A DNA stretch of 64,000 nucleotides from Macrostomum hystrix (Eukaryota > Platyhelminthes > Macrostomidae), in assembly GCA_950097015.1 (NCBI GenBank), contig CATNEN010000038.1, forward strand, positions 28,426,501-28,490,500, in the 5' to 3' direction. The notes beneath the pieces are model-generated. The model was not told the DNA's origin and did not search any database. It was given only the letters and a program-made list of their open reading frames with translations. Each line of letters begins with the position of its first letter. The first letter of the stretch is position 1. Both the position numbers and the translations under genes were made by a program. Shown here in pieces: positions 51,220-62,575 of this stretch.

Positions 51220-51975
51220 ATGAAGTCCGACTCAATCATTGTGGCGTTGCTACTGCAGGTCCTGTTGCACTCGCATCCGTCGTTGTCGCTGTGTCCAGCT
51301 CCGTTCAAACAGGAGGCAGGCAGGTGCGTGTTCGTGAACACTACTCAGAGCTTCACCTGGTGCTCGGCCAATCGGCAGTGCGCATCGATCGGAGGTGAGC
51401 TCATCAACTCGTACAGCTCGCTGCAGCTGCTCAGCAGCATGCCGAGCTTCAACTGCGGCTGCAACATTTGGCTCGGAGTTTCTGACATGGCTGATGAAAA
51501 AAACAAGAGTAGGTCAGGCTGGCAGATCATTCTCGACAAAGGAATTTTACCGCTGAATAACTCATTGTGGCGAAATGGGGACCCGAACAACAATGGCGGC
51601 ATCCAAGACTGCATTGGACAGAACTATGACGCTATTGGAAAGCTCTCTGACAACAGATGTTCTCAGCCTAGGGGGTTTGCGTGCGAGTTGGCTGGATCTG
51701 TCCCGACTGCAACTGGCTCAAGCCACACATGGCTGGCGACTCCTTTCAAGCGCACCAGCTACAATCCGAGCACCGAGTACTGCTACTCTGACATCAGCAA
51801 TGTCCGGAGTGATCTTGAATGCGTCTTTTTTGCTTATAACGAGGGCAACAGCAGGCGCGTGCTGTACAACAGCAGGCTGAGGACTTGTCGCCTGCTGCTG
51901 TTCATCGACGCTCAGGTTGAGGAGGCCATCGAGACGAGCGCTGATTGGGTCAAGTTCGACATCAATACTAGATAA
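51220..51975 (+). CDS. Secreted C-type lectin-like protein A (intronless)
   Basis: 251 residues from ATG 51220; ATG 51199 is possible but would put a polar stretch before the signal peptide. The N-terminus (SIIVALLLQVLLHSHPSLSLC) is a signal peptide. A C-type lectin-like domain follows: CPAPFKQEAGRCVFVNTTQS, then WCSANRQCASIGGELINSYS, CNIWLGVSD, WRNGDPNNNGG and RCSQPRGFACEL. DPN replaces the EPN of mannose-type Ca site 2. The C-terminal half (CYSDISNVRSDLECVFFAYN, then RRVLYNSRLRTCRLL) resembles a PAN/apple-type module. The protein is probably extracellular and sugar- or protein-binding; the ligand is unknown. AATAAA at 52135-52140 lies about 160 nt past the stop. Confidence 0.88.
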   Translation: MKSDSIIVALLLQVLLHSHPSLSLCPAPFKQEAGRCVFVNTTQSFTWCSANRQCASIGGELINSYSSLQLLSSMPSFNCGCNIWLGVSDMADEKNKSRSGWQIILDKGILPLNNSLWRNGDPNNNGGIQDCIGQNYDAIGKLSDNRCSQPRGFACELAGSVPTATGSSHTWLATPFKRTSYNPSTEYCYSDISNVRSDLECVFFAYNEGNSRRVLYNSRLRTCRLLLFIDAQVEEAIETSADWVKFDINTR

Positions 51976-53246
51976 GAATATGATTCGCAGCTTTGTGTCG
52001 GATTATTTGTTGCGAAGTTTGAATTGTAGATCGAAGTTATAGGTGATAAACCTCTCTCCTGTTCGTGTTAAACAAGGCAAACAACAAGAAATGATTAAAC
52101 TTAAAGAAGATAAACAAAAAATGCACTTCATGTCAATAAAATAACAACGTGACGCTTTATTATTGGATGGCTACAATTGATCGATATGTTATTGGTACCT
52201 ATTGGTTATAGCTGTTACTGAATCCGCATCGATAAGCAAAAAAAATCTAACGCACTAACATTCGCAGAGCTACTATTAAACGGCCCTTCTGGGTCTTCGT
52301 GTTCCAAACTGTTATATTACTTTGAAGTGTAACGACACAACGCTTTGACACCACTCCTTAACCGAAAATGGACAGTATACATTAAAATGCTGAATTCTGG
52401 CCACCAACTTTGAACAGCCCGATGAGTGCAGACCTCGTATGATTTTAGATCAACCTGAATAATTTTACGTCCTTAAAACTCTTGTATAAATACTAATACT
52501 CCTATAATTATTAGCAGTGGTAGCAGTTATAATAGCGTGTAATAATCTGCAGCTGTCATCTAGCTTGTGACATCTTAGAGTTTCGGACTCACCCCTTAAG
52601 GGTCGGGGGGAGGTGAAGTTCCCGACTCCGGTGGGACAACTAGTGTCCAATAGCAAAATAGAGAACTCATTCTCTAAATTGATTTGGTTCACTCAGCTGT
52701 TACACAGGTACCAGCATTTAGCTTGGCTTATTTAGTGCAATTGCGTGCAATAACTGCGGCTGTGCTGTCGGTTAAACATCTAAGCAAAATTGAATAAAAA
52801 TAATAATAATAGAGATATGGTAGACAAAAAATTAAGCTCGATTTTAATGCTCGTGTCGATTTTCAGTCACTTTAGCTGCTTCTACGTAAAAAATGTCAAC
52901 ACTCATTGGAGTTGCACGCGTACATTTAGTGTCATACAATCATGTGAAAAACGTTTTCATGCAGCATTATACGAGCGTAGCTCCTAAGATCTAGCATTCT
53001 TCATTCAGGTACGGCACACTTTCAAAAATTGTCTGGGTTATGATGTGTGCATGTATATTTTCGGCACGTGATGAACTAAAAACAGCAAAAAGGTTTAAAA
53101 TCGATTCCAAAAAATAGCAACCGACATTATCCACGTCTAAAGATTCCTATATCCTATGCCACCTGAGGCCACCCAATCATGACCTCGCTTAAGCCGTAGG
53201 ACCTAAATCTGACAGTTGTAATTTTCTCATTTCGCATCAAAATTCT
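51976..53246. other. Intergenic, between lectin gene A and pseudogene B
   Basis: It contains the poly(A) signal of gene A (52135-52140). Otherwise it is AT-rich with one GC-richer patch (about 52580-52640, GGGTCGGGGGGAGGTG). No exon or clear element is recognised. Confidence 0.45.
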
Positions 53247-54001
53247 CTAGAATATGCCTAACTTGACCCAGTCAGCGCTTATCTCGATGTCCTCCTCAAC
53301 CTGAGCGTCGGTGAACAGCAGCAGGCGGCAAGTCCTCAGCCTGCTGTTGTACAGCACGCGCCTGCTGTTGCCCTCGTTATAGGCGAAAAATACGCATTCA
53401 AGATCACTCCGGACACTGCTGATGTCAGAGTAGCAGTACTCGGTGCTCGGATTGTAGCTGGTGCGCTTGAAAGGAATCGCCAGCCATGTGTGGCTTGAGC
53501 AAGTTGCAGTCGGGACAGATCTAGCCAACTCGCACGCTAATCCTTGTTGCAGAGTGCACCTGATGTCAGATAGTTTTCCAGGAGGATCATTTTGCTGTCC
53601 AGTGCAGTCCTGCATCATTCCCATGGTGTTTGGTTCCCCATTTCGCCACAATATGTCATTCAGTCGTAAAATTTCTTTGTCGAGAATGAGCTGCCAGCCT
53701 GACCTACTCGTGTTTTTTTCATCAGCCAGGTCAGACACTCCGAGCTAAATGTTGCAGCCGCAGTTGAAGCTCGGCATGCTGCTGAGCAGCTCATGCAGCG
53801 AGCTGTACGAGTTGATGAGCTCACCTCCGATCGATGCGCACTGTCGATTGGCCGAGCACCAGGTGAAGCTCTGAGTATAGTGTTCACGAACACGCACCTG
53901 ACGGCCTCCTGTTTGAACGGAGATGGACACAGTGACAACGACGGATGCGAGAGCAACAGAATCTGCAGTGACAACACCAGCAGGATTGAGACGGTCTTCA
54001 T
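53247..54001 (-). pseudogene. C-type lectin-like pseudogene B
   Basis: It is collinear with gene A: signal peptide from ATG 54001, CPSPFKQEAVRCVFVNT, then a 2-base insertion (CACTATACTCAG for CACTACTCAG) that shifts the frame. The frame then resumes at TQSFTWCSANRQCASIGGEL. The CNIW tryptophan codon is TAG (about 53743-53745). The rest is intact, with WRNGEPNTMG (a canonical EPN) and the PAN-like end. The two lesions should abolish full-length product. Orientation is opposite to gene A. Confidence 0.88.
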
Positions 54002-55803
54002 ACCCAAAATGCTATGCGAATTGGGTCTAAAATTTTATGTATTTTATGTATGAGTTTAGTTTTTGTATCATTTATTCTCTCAGTCTGGTAGAACCACATG
54101 TTTTATGCAGCTGGCGCCCTTAATTCAGTTGTGATGCTTCTGCTGTTCATAATGGATTTTGACGACTTTTAAGTGGATCATCTGGCTACTAGATTGGATG
54201 AAACTGTTAGCTAATAGAAATAAGGATTAAATACATTGTATTTTCACACTTGGACGCATGGATGAAAGTCGCCTACCGAGACAAGGCCTAATTTGAGTTT
54301 GTCCGGTGTCACGTCTAATTTAATTTCTGCTTAATTTTATTCGGCTGAAGGAAATAAGAAGACAAAAGTACGGCCGAATATATTTATGTCGTCTAAATTT
54401 ATTCGGCCATCTCGAATTAATTCTCTTACCCACTGAACAGAACAGAAACTATCTCATGCCTTATTGTGCCGTATTCAATCTGGGCCCGAATAAAATAGCG
54501 CATCTAAAGTTATTCAGCCGAAAACTTTTCTGCCTACTAGGCTAATGGTTGGCATAACACCGGTGCTAAACAGACACCCACGGCCTTCACTAATCTTTCG
54601 CGCAAGCCATATTTAGAAGCTTTGAATCCATTTGTCTGATAACGCACTTTCCAATGCTTTTTCCTTGTTAGTTACTTTTAGACATAATACTTTTATAGAC
54701 AGAGGCACAAGCAGCACATATAATGGTAAGGGACAAACTCGCCGAAAGAAATCGTTAAAATGTTGTAAATGCAAATATTGTCCGAGTACAAGCTAAAGTC
54801 TACCAATAGTTATTTATATCTCTTGGAACATTTTATCCATGGCAGATTTGATTAATATGATATTCAGCACATTGCTGTTCAACGCAGATAGATTGTTTAA
54901 GACTGTAATGTGTGTGGCAATAAGTACTGTTTTTAGAACAAATATGCTACATGGGTTCGGTCTGCAGCAGCTACTTAGTCAACAAACTGCAAATTCAATG
55001 TATCGAATGGTTTGCTAAAACTGACAAAATCCCACGACTCGTTCGTGGGATTTTCTTGCCAATAAGTGAGCCGGCAGTTCCTTTCTCGCGAATGAACAAG
55101 GAAAAGCATCCACAAGGCAGTAAGTACGAGTATCAGCATATACCCGGGGCACTCATTGGCGTCTCGGTCGCGTCAGGTTTGCTCATAAAACATTTCAGTT
55201 TTTAAAACGTAATGCAATAGGGCTTTTTAAACTTTAGCAATCCTAATTAGTATAACACTTTATAATATTATATTAGAGTAGTTATAATTTAACTCTATGA
55301 TAGCATGCAAGTGTCCGAGCGGCAAGACACTACTCTTTACTTATTAATATGAATAAATCGTATGTATATTAGTTGCACTGATTATATTATTGACACAGTC
55401 TTATTAAGTTCAGTCCCAATAAAGGGCTACCAGTGGATCGGAGGGTGTCCAATCTTACACACACTCACTCTCTGATTCGGAATTACTCCTTATTTCATCT
55501 ATTTCACTTTGCAAATCTGCAATATTTGAATCCCTTCTGGGCCTTTTTGTCTAATTTCGATCCAACCTGGATATCTTAGTTCAGTACGAATTCTCGCTTA
55601 TGGCATACAGTTTCCAGCTTGTAGCCTTTAGCTAAATACTCGTAATAAGAAAACTTGATTTGCTTAAACAGCTTGTCTCACGAACTTGCGGAAGAGACGC
55701 CAGTTGTGGACCTTTCCGTCTAAAACCGCTTGTATATATTGAGTTTCTTTTGGGGTTGTGGACATGGTTATAACAAAAAGCGTCAAATAAACAAAATATT
55801 TAA
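54002..55803. other. Intergenic, AT-rich
   Basis: Apart from one small ORF with a perfect hairpin (listed separately), I see no gene. Repeated ATTCGGC-type motifs lie between 54340 and 54540 without clear periodicity. Confidence 0.45.
54951..55205 (+). CDS. Small hypothetical ORF containing a 12-bp perfect hairpin
   Basis: This 84-codon frame starts at a true ATG; the N-terminus MGSVCSSYL resembles a myristoylation/palmitoylation signal and the C-terminus GALIGVSVASGLLI is hydrophobic. I recognise no family. A perfect stem (AAAATCCCACGA at 55026-55037, loop CTCGT, complement at 55043-55054) lies inside. The ORF may be fortuitous in an otherwise AT-rich region. Confidence 0.25.
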   Translation: MGSVCSSYLVNKLQIQCIEWFAKTDKIPRLVRGIFLPISEPAVPFSRMNKEKHPQGSKYEYQHIPGALIGVSVASGLLIKHFSF

Positions 55804-55811
55804 TTCTACGG

Positions 55812-56387
55812 CAGGGGTCGGCAACCTCCGGCCCGCGGGCCAGATGCGGCCCTCGAAGCTCCCAAATCCGGCCCTTAGCTCTTCCTAACACCTACTCTAC
55901 AGTACACCCTATCTCATCTCATCTCTCTCATGTCTCATCTCTCCCCTGTCTCATCTCTCCTGTCTCACCTCTCCCCTGTCTCACCTTTCCCCTGTCTCAC
56001 CTTTAACCTGTCTCATCTCTCCCCTGTCTCACCTTTCCCCTGTCTCATCTCTCCCCTGTCTCACCTTTCCCCTGTCTCATCTCTCCCCAGTCTCACCTCT
56101 CTCCTGTCTCACCTCTCCTTTGTCTCACCTTTCCCCTGTCTCATCTCTCCCCTGTCTCACCTCTCTCCTGTCTCATCTCACCCCTGTCTCACCTTTCCCC
56201 TGTCTCATCTCTCCCCTGTCTCATCTCTCCCCTGTCTCATCTCTCACCTGTCTCATCTCTCACCTGTCTCATCTCTCACCTGTCTGATCTCTCATGTGTC
56301 TAATCTCTCCCCTTTCTTCATGCGGCCCGCCGTCGTCTTTAAGATTCTCTCTTTAGCCCGCGGGGTACATAAGGTTGCCGACCCCTG
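55812..56387. mobile_element. hAT-type MITE with internal minisatellite, copy 2
   Basis: The ends CAGGGGTCGGCAACC and GGTTGCCGACCCCTG are perfect inverted repeats, with an 8-bp duplication TTCTACGG (55804-55811 and 56388-56395). The left about 70 bp match the inverted right end of copy 1. The interior is the same 16-bp minisatellite in the opposite orientation (TCTCATCTCTCCCCTG units, about 55915-56310). No coding capacity. Confidence 0.93.
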
Positions 56388-56395
56388 TTCTACGG

Positions 56396-58079
56396 TAACG
56401 TTACGTTTCTAAGAAATACAAAAATTTAAATGTAGAAATACGGCATTAATCGCAGCTACTACAAAAGCAAAGTCTTTTTGTAAAATAAAAAATTTTTTAT
56501 ATAACGGAAATTAATTCCTACATATAATAAAAGTTAAATTCGCGCCGACGCCAAGAAACATTTTGTTTGAATTACCGTATTTTGTAAAATATCGTAACGC
56601 ACATTTGTTAAAAATCAAGACAAGGGTAAAAATACACACGAGTTTTGAGTAGGAAAAACAACGTCGTTTGCGCCCGCACGGTCAAATAATAAGAAAAAAT
56701 CTGATTGAAAAAATCTTGTTTTTTCAAATTAAGAGAGAAAGGTTCGTGCTAAAGTGTTGCAATTATTTTTCTATACAAGAGGTTGAAAATACGACGAATA
56801 TCTGTGACGAAATAAACGGCAGACAGAGTCTTGCGGAAGTTTAATATTCCAATTAGAGTCCAGAGTTCGCGTAATCTAGTGTAGCGGTAGCACTTTATCT
56901 TTATTTATTATCACTGAGACACACGACAAGCAATATAATTAAAGTCAGGTGCAGGAGCTCAATGATGACGATGCAATAGAGAAGACAGCGAATGACAGTA
57001 AATAGGTAATGACAGAACGAAACACTCGGCAGAACAGTGGGTAAGTAGGTCGCAGTGAAAGTAACAGTGGCCGGGACAAGAGCAGTGACAAAAGGGGTGA
57101 GCCGGTTGCAGCACGGGCGGGCCCAGGGGGCCTAGTTAAATAAGCTAGCCCGCGGTAAAAACAGGGCGATCGATAATCTAGAGAAACAGAGCACGCACGC
57201 TCATTGGCTGAGAGAAATGACATTAATGCAACTGCGAGATAAGTTCTGGTTTGGACTGGTGGACTGGTTTGCACGTGCTTCTCACAGCGTGAGGCGAATT
57301 GCGGTGAACGATAAAAGTCACTGCAATAAAACACGCTTCCTTTTATAGAGTCATTTTAACACCAAATTAGGTCGATCGGCGAGGTGGATGCCTGGCTGTA
57401 GCTTGAGCCAAGGCGACAAATCACAGTAAACTTGCGACCGCCGTTCTGAGCCCCGGGGTAGCTTCTTGCTGAGGGTAGACAGATAGTGAGGCCGGGTCGC
57501 TCGCTGATTGGCCGGGACTGTAGCCAGGGGTAGCGCTCGCGGGGTGGTGGGCGTCCGTTCCCCCGGCTGGTCCGGCCCGGCTTGGCGTGGGTGACTTTTA
57601 GCAAAAAACAAGTGTCTAAAAATAAGTATTGAATGATAACACGGGGAGATAGAAGGGCAAACAAGCTGACACTACAGGGGGCCGGGGCACTTGTCGCACA
57701 AGCGACGGAGCGGCACGCCCCCACACCGGCGAACTAGGCGCTTAGCGCCCCATCGCGCCGCCTCCCATGAGCAGGCACCACACAGCAGCACAGACCAGCC
57801 GGGGAGGGCAGGAGGCACCAAGAATTGGCAGCAGTGCCCACCCCAGACGCACACGCACGGAGCAGACCAAGCCGGAAGGCTGATAAGAAATCAGTCCTCA
57901 GGGGGGGGCGGGTGATGAGTGTACACTTATCCAATAGCGCTGACGGAAATCTAGAAAGCGCGCGGCGGTGTACACCCGCCCCCCAGCCACCCAAGGCCTC
58001 ACGCCCCAGCGCCAACGCACACAACTCACACAACGCAGAACAGGCACACAGAAGGTAGGAGCGAAGCTATTATTTTAAG
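56396..58079. other. Intergenic with a GC-rich block; possible minus-strand LTR
   Basis: About 56400-56880 is AT-rich and featureless. About 56890-58060 is GC-rich. On the minus strand it has a TATA box (TATAAAAGG near 57340-57348) followed about 430 nt later by AATAAA signals (about 56905-56920), the layout of an LTR. I could not find convincing matched ends or a target duplication, so this remains a suggestion. Confidence 0.3.
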
Positions 58080-58235
58080 CTTTGATTTCCCGAAATATGG
58101 TGCACCTCCGCCGGTCGCTACTGTCCAAACCCTCCAACAAGTCCCGAAATTAATCGTGACTTAAAGGGAGAATCGAACTAGCGTCAATTGGAGTGCGAGG
58201 CAGCGACGTTAGCCGCTGACCCACTCGCCCTGTTT
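58080..58235 (-). mobile_element. tRNA-derived SINE or tRNA-like relic, family C
   Basis: The minus strand reads GGGCGAGTGGGTCAGCGGCT (A-box-like), CCTCGCACTCC, then AGTTCGATTCTCCC (B-box) at the spacing of a Leu/Ser-type tRNA. It lacks a good acceptor stem and continues into non-tRNA sequence, so it is a SINE head or a pseudo-tRNA, not a functional tRNA gene. Confidence 0.55.
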
Positions 58236-58499
58236 TGTGCTTCAAAAATCGATACTTGAAATTTCTAACGCCAGTTGTTGTAACAAGCAAGGCTGTCTGA
58301 CTAAGCAAAAGAAAGAGAAAGGCACAATGGAAAGACAGAATACGTTAAAAAGCTTAAAACTGACTTCAGAAAATAGAAATCTTGGGTTTTAGCTCTATTA
58401 TTACGATAGAGAGATATTACGATGTTTCGTCAACGAATACATGAAATTTGTATAAAAATCTTGAATGTGTGAGAAGCTTGTTTACAATTATTTTCTTGT

Positions 58500-58948
58500 G
58501 TTCCACAGCTCGCAGCTGGTGCCCGTGTGGTCTTTGTGTCCGTCACCGTACAGTCACCGTGCGTCTTTGTGAACGCAGTCCAGAACTTCACCTGGTGCTC
58601 GGCCAATCGCGAGTGCGCCTCGATCGGTGGCGAGCTGGTAAACTCGTACAGCTCGCTGACTCTGAGCATGCCGAGTGTTCTCAACTGCGACTGCAGGCTC
58701 TAGCTCGGCCTGACCGAGCTTGTGAACGGGAACGGCATTTTCCAAATGACTCGATCGATGCGGAGCGTCAACAACCCGGGTGGCAAGTGGAACACACCCG
58801 AGGACTGCGTCGACAGAATACCCAACAGTAAACGCGTGTTGTACAACCGCGCGCTGAAGAAGTGCCGCCTGCTGCATGCAGCTCACAGACGCTCAGGTTG
58901 AGGAGGCCATCGAGGTGAGCGCCGACTGGATCAAGCTCAGTGTGTACT
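58500..58948 (+). pseudogene. C-type lectin-like pseudogene C (truncated)
   Basis: The frame CVFVNAVQNFTWCSANRECA, then SIGGELVNSYSS, CDCRL, a TAG stop (about 58700) and LGLTELVNG is collinear with the start of the lectin domain of gene A. The signal peptide region is lost and the middle of the gene (WRNG to CEL) is missing or replaced. The end keeps RVLYNRALKKCRLL and, after a frameshift, TDAQVEEAIEVSADWIKLSV. It is more diverged than pseudogene B, so likely older. Confidence 0.85.
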
Positions 58949-59073
58949 GAGCCAACCGATAAACTAAACGATTGCATTCTAAAAAACACATTGAGCTAAA
59001 TCAATAAAAAAAGCTAAAATTTAGCTAAAGTTCGATGAAAGCGCTAAATTAAAGCCGTAAATGTTATAGTGAT

Positions 59074-59747
59074 GTAGTGACAGTGGTCGATTTGAGATCC
59101 CCGGCCCACAGCCCTATTAAGTAAAACATCACTGAACCAGGCGTTAGGACGCACTGTTGCAGCCAGGAACTGGTGGCGTTAGGACGCTCAGACAGTACTT
59201 CTAAGACTATTACAGTACTCCGTGCGGCCTGGCACTCCGAAAGGACAGGCACGAATACAGCGCTTACCGGTCGGGACGCACGATATGATAACAGCATGAT
59301 GCCGGCGATGTGTTTGCAGTCAATAATTGCACTTCAATGAACGATAATGAATAGTCAATAGTCAATAAACACTTCGCATGCAAGGAATTGAGCCTTCGCC
59401 GTAAGAGACCGTATTTACGGCACGATCTTTTAAAGTTCGCCAAACGGGAGGGGGCAGACAGGGGCGGAGCACAAACAAAGCCTACAGTGCGCTGGGGGGG
59501 CAGGGTTGTACGCTCTGGACGTGTGGACGGGCAAAGCTACGCAGAGCTTATTAGCGTGAGGGCAAAGCCACGCAGGGCTGGGGTAGGATAGACACAATGC
59601 CCGCCCCCAGCCAATCAGATGGCGGCACCGGGCACTCTGAGCCAGGACGGGGGGAGGGTGAGGACCAAGGCCGCGCCACACGAACCGGCCTAACACGGCA
59701 GCTAGCCGTGGGCTGCCGGCCAGGACACCGGCAGTGCCGGCACCACA
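59074..59747 (-). mobile_element. Candidate solo LTR, 674 bp, 5-bp TSD GTGAT
   Basis: A GC-rich block is flanked by GTGAT at 59069-59073 and 59748-59752. On the minus strand it starts TGTGGTGCCGG and ends CTGTCACTAC. The size and 5-bp duplication fit a solo LTR. The internal part has tandem TTAGGACGC motifs near 59130-59190. No coding sequence. Confidence 0.5.
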
Positions 59748-59814
59748 GTGATTTAAAAATTCGAATTAATTTTATTGAATTAAATCATCCAATTCTCCAA
59801 ATCCCAAATGAAAA

Positions 59815-59945
59815 AGACGAACAGTATCTGTGTGCGTGTATGCTCAGCAGTCAGTGGAATCGACGCAAGACTGTGAGTCCACTCTCACTAAAATGATGAA
59901 CAGTCCCAAGAGCTCCTGCAAATGTTGTGATTAATATTAATAATC
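59815..59945 (+). mobile_element. Diverged SINE family A 3' fragment
   Basis: ACAGTATCTGTGTGCGTGTA, CTCAGCAGTCAGTGGAAT and the end TCCTGC...ATTAATATTAATAATCAC match the 3' half of family A with many changes. Head and middle are lost. Confidence 0.6.
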
Positions 59946-60112
59946 ACAAACCGTTAAAGATGTTCGTTTTTTCCTTTATATTTTAAAACACCATATCATT
60001 TCAATCAGACTTGAGTAGATTTCTTTACACGATGTCAACGCTCTAATGTTTTGATATCAGCTTGGCTCGACACGAAACGAGGCTAAAGGATGGACCTCCT
60101 CGCATTTTTCGA

Positions 60113-60862
60113 TTAAAAGGTGCCGAACTTGACCCAGTCAGCGCTCGTCTCGATGGCCTCCTCAACCTGAGCGTCTGTGAACTGGAGCAGGCGGCAAGTC
60201 CTCAGCCTGCTGTTGTACAGCACGCGCCTGCTGTTGCCCTCGCTGTAGGCAAAAAAGACGCATTCAACAATGTTCCGGACATTGCTGATGTCAGAGTAGC
60301 AGTACTCGGTGCTCGGATTGTAGCTGGTGCGCTTGAAAGGAGTCGCCAGCCACGTGTGGCTTGAGCAAGTTGCAGTCGGGACAGATCCAGCCCACTCGCA
60401 CGCAAATCCCCTAGGATGAGAGCATCTGTTGTCAGAGAGCTTTCCAATAGCGTCATAGTTCTGTCCAATGCAGTCTTGGTTGCCTCCATTGTTGTTCGGG
60501 TCCCCATTTCGCCACAATGAGTTATTCAGCGGTAAAATTCCTTTGTCGCGAATGAGCTGCCAGCCTGACCTAATTATTTCCCTTTCATCAGCCATGTCAG
60601 ACACTCCGAGCCAAATGTTGCAGCCGCAGTTGAAGCTCGGCATGCTGCTGAGCAGCTGCAGCGAGCTGTACGAGTTGATGAGCTCACCTCCGATCGATGC
60701 GCACTGCCGATTGGCCGAGCACCAGGTGAAGCTCTGAGTAGTGTTCACGAACACGCACCTGCCGGCCTCCTGTTTGAACGGAGCTGGACACAGCGACAAC
60801 GACGGATGCGAGAGCAACAGAATCTGCAGGGACCATACCAGCAGGATTGAGTTGGACTTCAT
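60113..60862 (-). CDS. Secreted C-type lectin-like protein D (intronless)
   Basis: 249 residues from ATG 60862, where the signal peptide begins (SILLVWSLQILLLSHPSLSLC); the frame opens at an upstream ATG (60937) that would add 25 polar residues. The lectin-like domain is nearly identical to protein A (same Cys pattern, WRNGDPNNNGGNQDC), with differences such as REIIRSGWQLIRDKG and NVRNIVECVFFAYSEG, and the same PAN-like end. It lies in inverted orientation about 9 kb from gene A. The low divergence suggests recent duplication or gene conversion. Confidence 0.88.
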   Translation of the reverse strand: MKSNSILLVWSLQILLLSHPSLSLCPAPFKQEAGRCVFVNTTQSFTWCSANRQCASIGGELINSYSSLQLLSSMPSFNCGCNIWLGVSDMADEREIIRSGWQLIRDKGILPLNNSLWRNGDPNNNGGNQDCIGQNYDAIGKLSDNRCSHPRGFACEWAGSVPTATCSSHTWLATPFKRTSYNPSTEYCYSDISNVRNIVECVFFAYSEGNSRRVLYNSRLRTCRLLQFTDAQVEEAIETSADWVKFGTF

Positions 60863-60937
60863 GCCAAAATTTATAGTCCAAACGCTGCTTCTCGGGTTTT
60901 TACAGGTAGCCGTTATTGGGGTTGAGCTTATTTTCAT

Positions 60938-61960
60938 CTGGCGCTCCCAGTTTTGCAGCTAAATTTTCTATTTAAATGCTGCATGCAAAAATTTTCCCAT
61001 TGTTTGTTTTACTGTGTGGTGAAGTGTTGTTTTCTCATGTGGAGGAAGTTAACCCGATTGATACACACTCAGCTGATGATAATCATGACTCAAATTAAAT
61101 AGAAAGCCATTAGTCTATTTTTCCACACTTTCTGTCACTGCACGAGAAAAAACTTTGAAATCACTTTCACTGGCACTCGATCAAATGCAGAGTTCTGACA
61201 GTGGACACTTGTACGCAAAATAATGGTAAATGTTCCTGTTTTCGTTTGCTTCATCATCAAACCTGATATTAAGCACCATGCAGATAATAATGAGAAAATG
61301 ATTTTTTGTCAATTACTGGCTAACTAAAATTGCTTGATGGCATAGTAAGCGAGCCTTAACTTGGTGACCTGTGAAGAGCAGCACAATAACTCTCCCTTGT
61401 TACGCGCAACATTTTATGAGTCTAGCAGAAACGAATTTCGATGAGTGCTCGTATTTCAACGGCTGAGAATTTCTGCTTTTGGTTTTCAACTTCTATTTCA
61501 AACTAAGTAACTTCAATTTCGTCTTGCATTTTTTTCATCCGGCTTCAAACATTAATATAGGCCATGATGGGCCTGTACTTTCAATATATATGTTTGACGT
61601 CTCAGGCAAGACACCAAGTGGGAGACAACCAACAAAAAGATCTCGTATTCTCGCTCCAATAAGATTGGAGCTTCAGGAGCGGCTGGATGTGAAAGTGTCG
61701 GCGCTATCCAATTAGCTGAATCCTTTATTGTGATTCTGTGCTATAGGGTCATAAATTCACAGGGTCATAAATCTCTCGACACTCGACAGAATTTTCATAA
61801 TTGCATTGCAGCGGAGTCGGTGCAGGTTGCGGCGAAGATCAAAGGCAAGGACAAAGTCCCTATTTCACAGAGCGGACGCAAACACAAATCGCTGTGCTGA
61901 AGAGACGAAATAGAAGTTACATTTTGTGCAATCGATTTACTCGAACTTGGGCAGGCCGGT
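60938..61960. other. Upstream region of lectin gene D, no gene seen
   Basis: AT-rich sequence lacking recognisable exons or repeats. It would include the promoter of gene D on the minus strand. Confidence 0.4.
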
Positions 61961-61964
61961 TTCG

Positions 61965-62575
61965 CGGACGAAATTGAATACTGATCGGGTACACACGAGC
62001 ATCCCCCTCCCCGCGGACGAAATTGAAGTTACTGATCGGGTGGGTACACACGAGCATCCCCCTCTCCGCGGGCGAAATTGAAGTTACTGATCGGGTGGGT
62101 ACACACGAGCATCCCCCTCCCCGCGGGCGAAATTGAAGTTACTGATCGGGTACACACGAGCATCCCCCTCCCCGCGGGCGAAATTGAAGTTACTGATCGG
62201 GTGGGTACACACGAGCATCCCCCTCCCCGCGGGCGAAATTGAAGTTACTGATCGGGTGGGTACACACGAGCATCCACCTCCCCGCGGGCGAAATTGAAGT
62301 TACTGATCGGGTGGGTACACACGAGCATCCACCTCCCCGCGGGCGAAATTGAAGTTACTGATCGGGTGGGTACACACGAGCATCCCCCTCCCCGCGGGCG
62401 AAATTGAAGTTACTGATCGGGTACACACGAGCATCCCCCTCCCCGCGGACATAATTGAAGTTACTGATCGGGTGGGTACACACTAGCATCCCCCTCCCCG
62501 CGGGCATAATTGAAGTTACTAATCGGGTACACACGAGCATCTCCCTCCCCGCGGGCGAAATTGAAGTTACTTAGT
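61965..62575. repeat. Minisatellite with alternating 51/55-bp units
   Basis: About 11 units contain GGCGAAATTGAAGTTACTGA and GTACACACGAGCATCCCCCT. Units differ by presence of an extra GGGT (ATCGGGTGGGTACAC against ATCGGGTACAC), giving 55- or 51-bp lengths. The GTACACACG block resembles part of SINE family A, possibly its origin. Confidence 0.9.

Noticed and set aside
56890..58060. GC-rich block with several overlapping short frames as a gene or CpG island
   Set aside because: Frames lack domain resemblance and splice structure; TATA and AATAAA spacing on the minus strand suggests an LTR, but the ends could not be matched.
58165..58235. Functional tRNA gene on the minus strand
   Set aside because: A- and B-box-like motifs are present but the acceptor stem does not pair properly, so a SINE head or tRNA relic is more likely.
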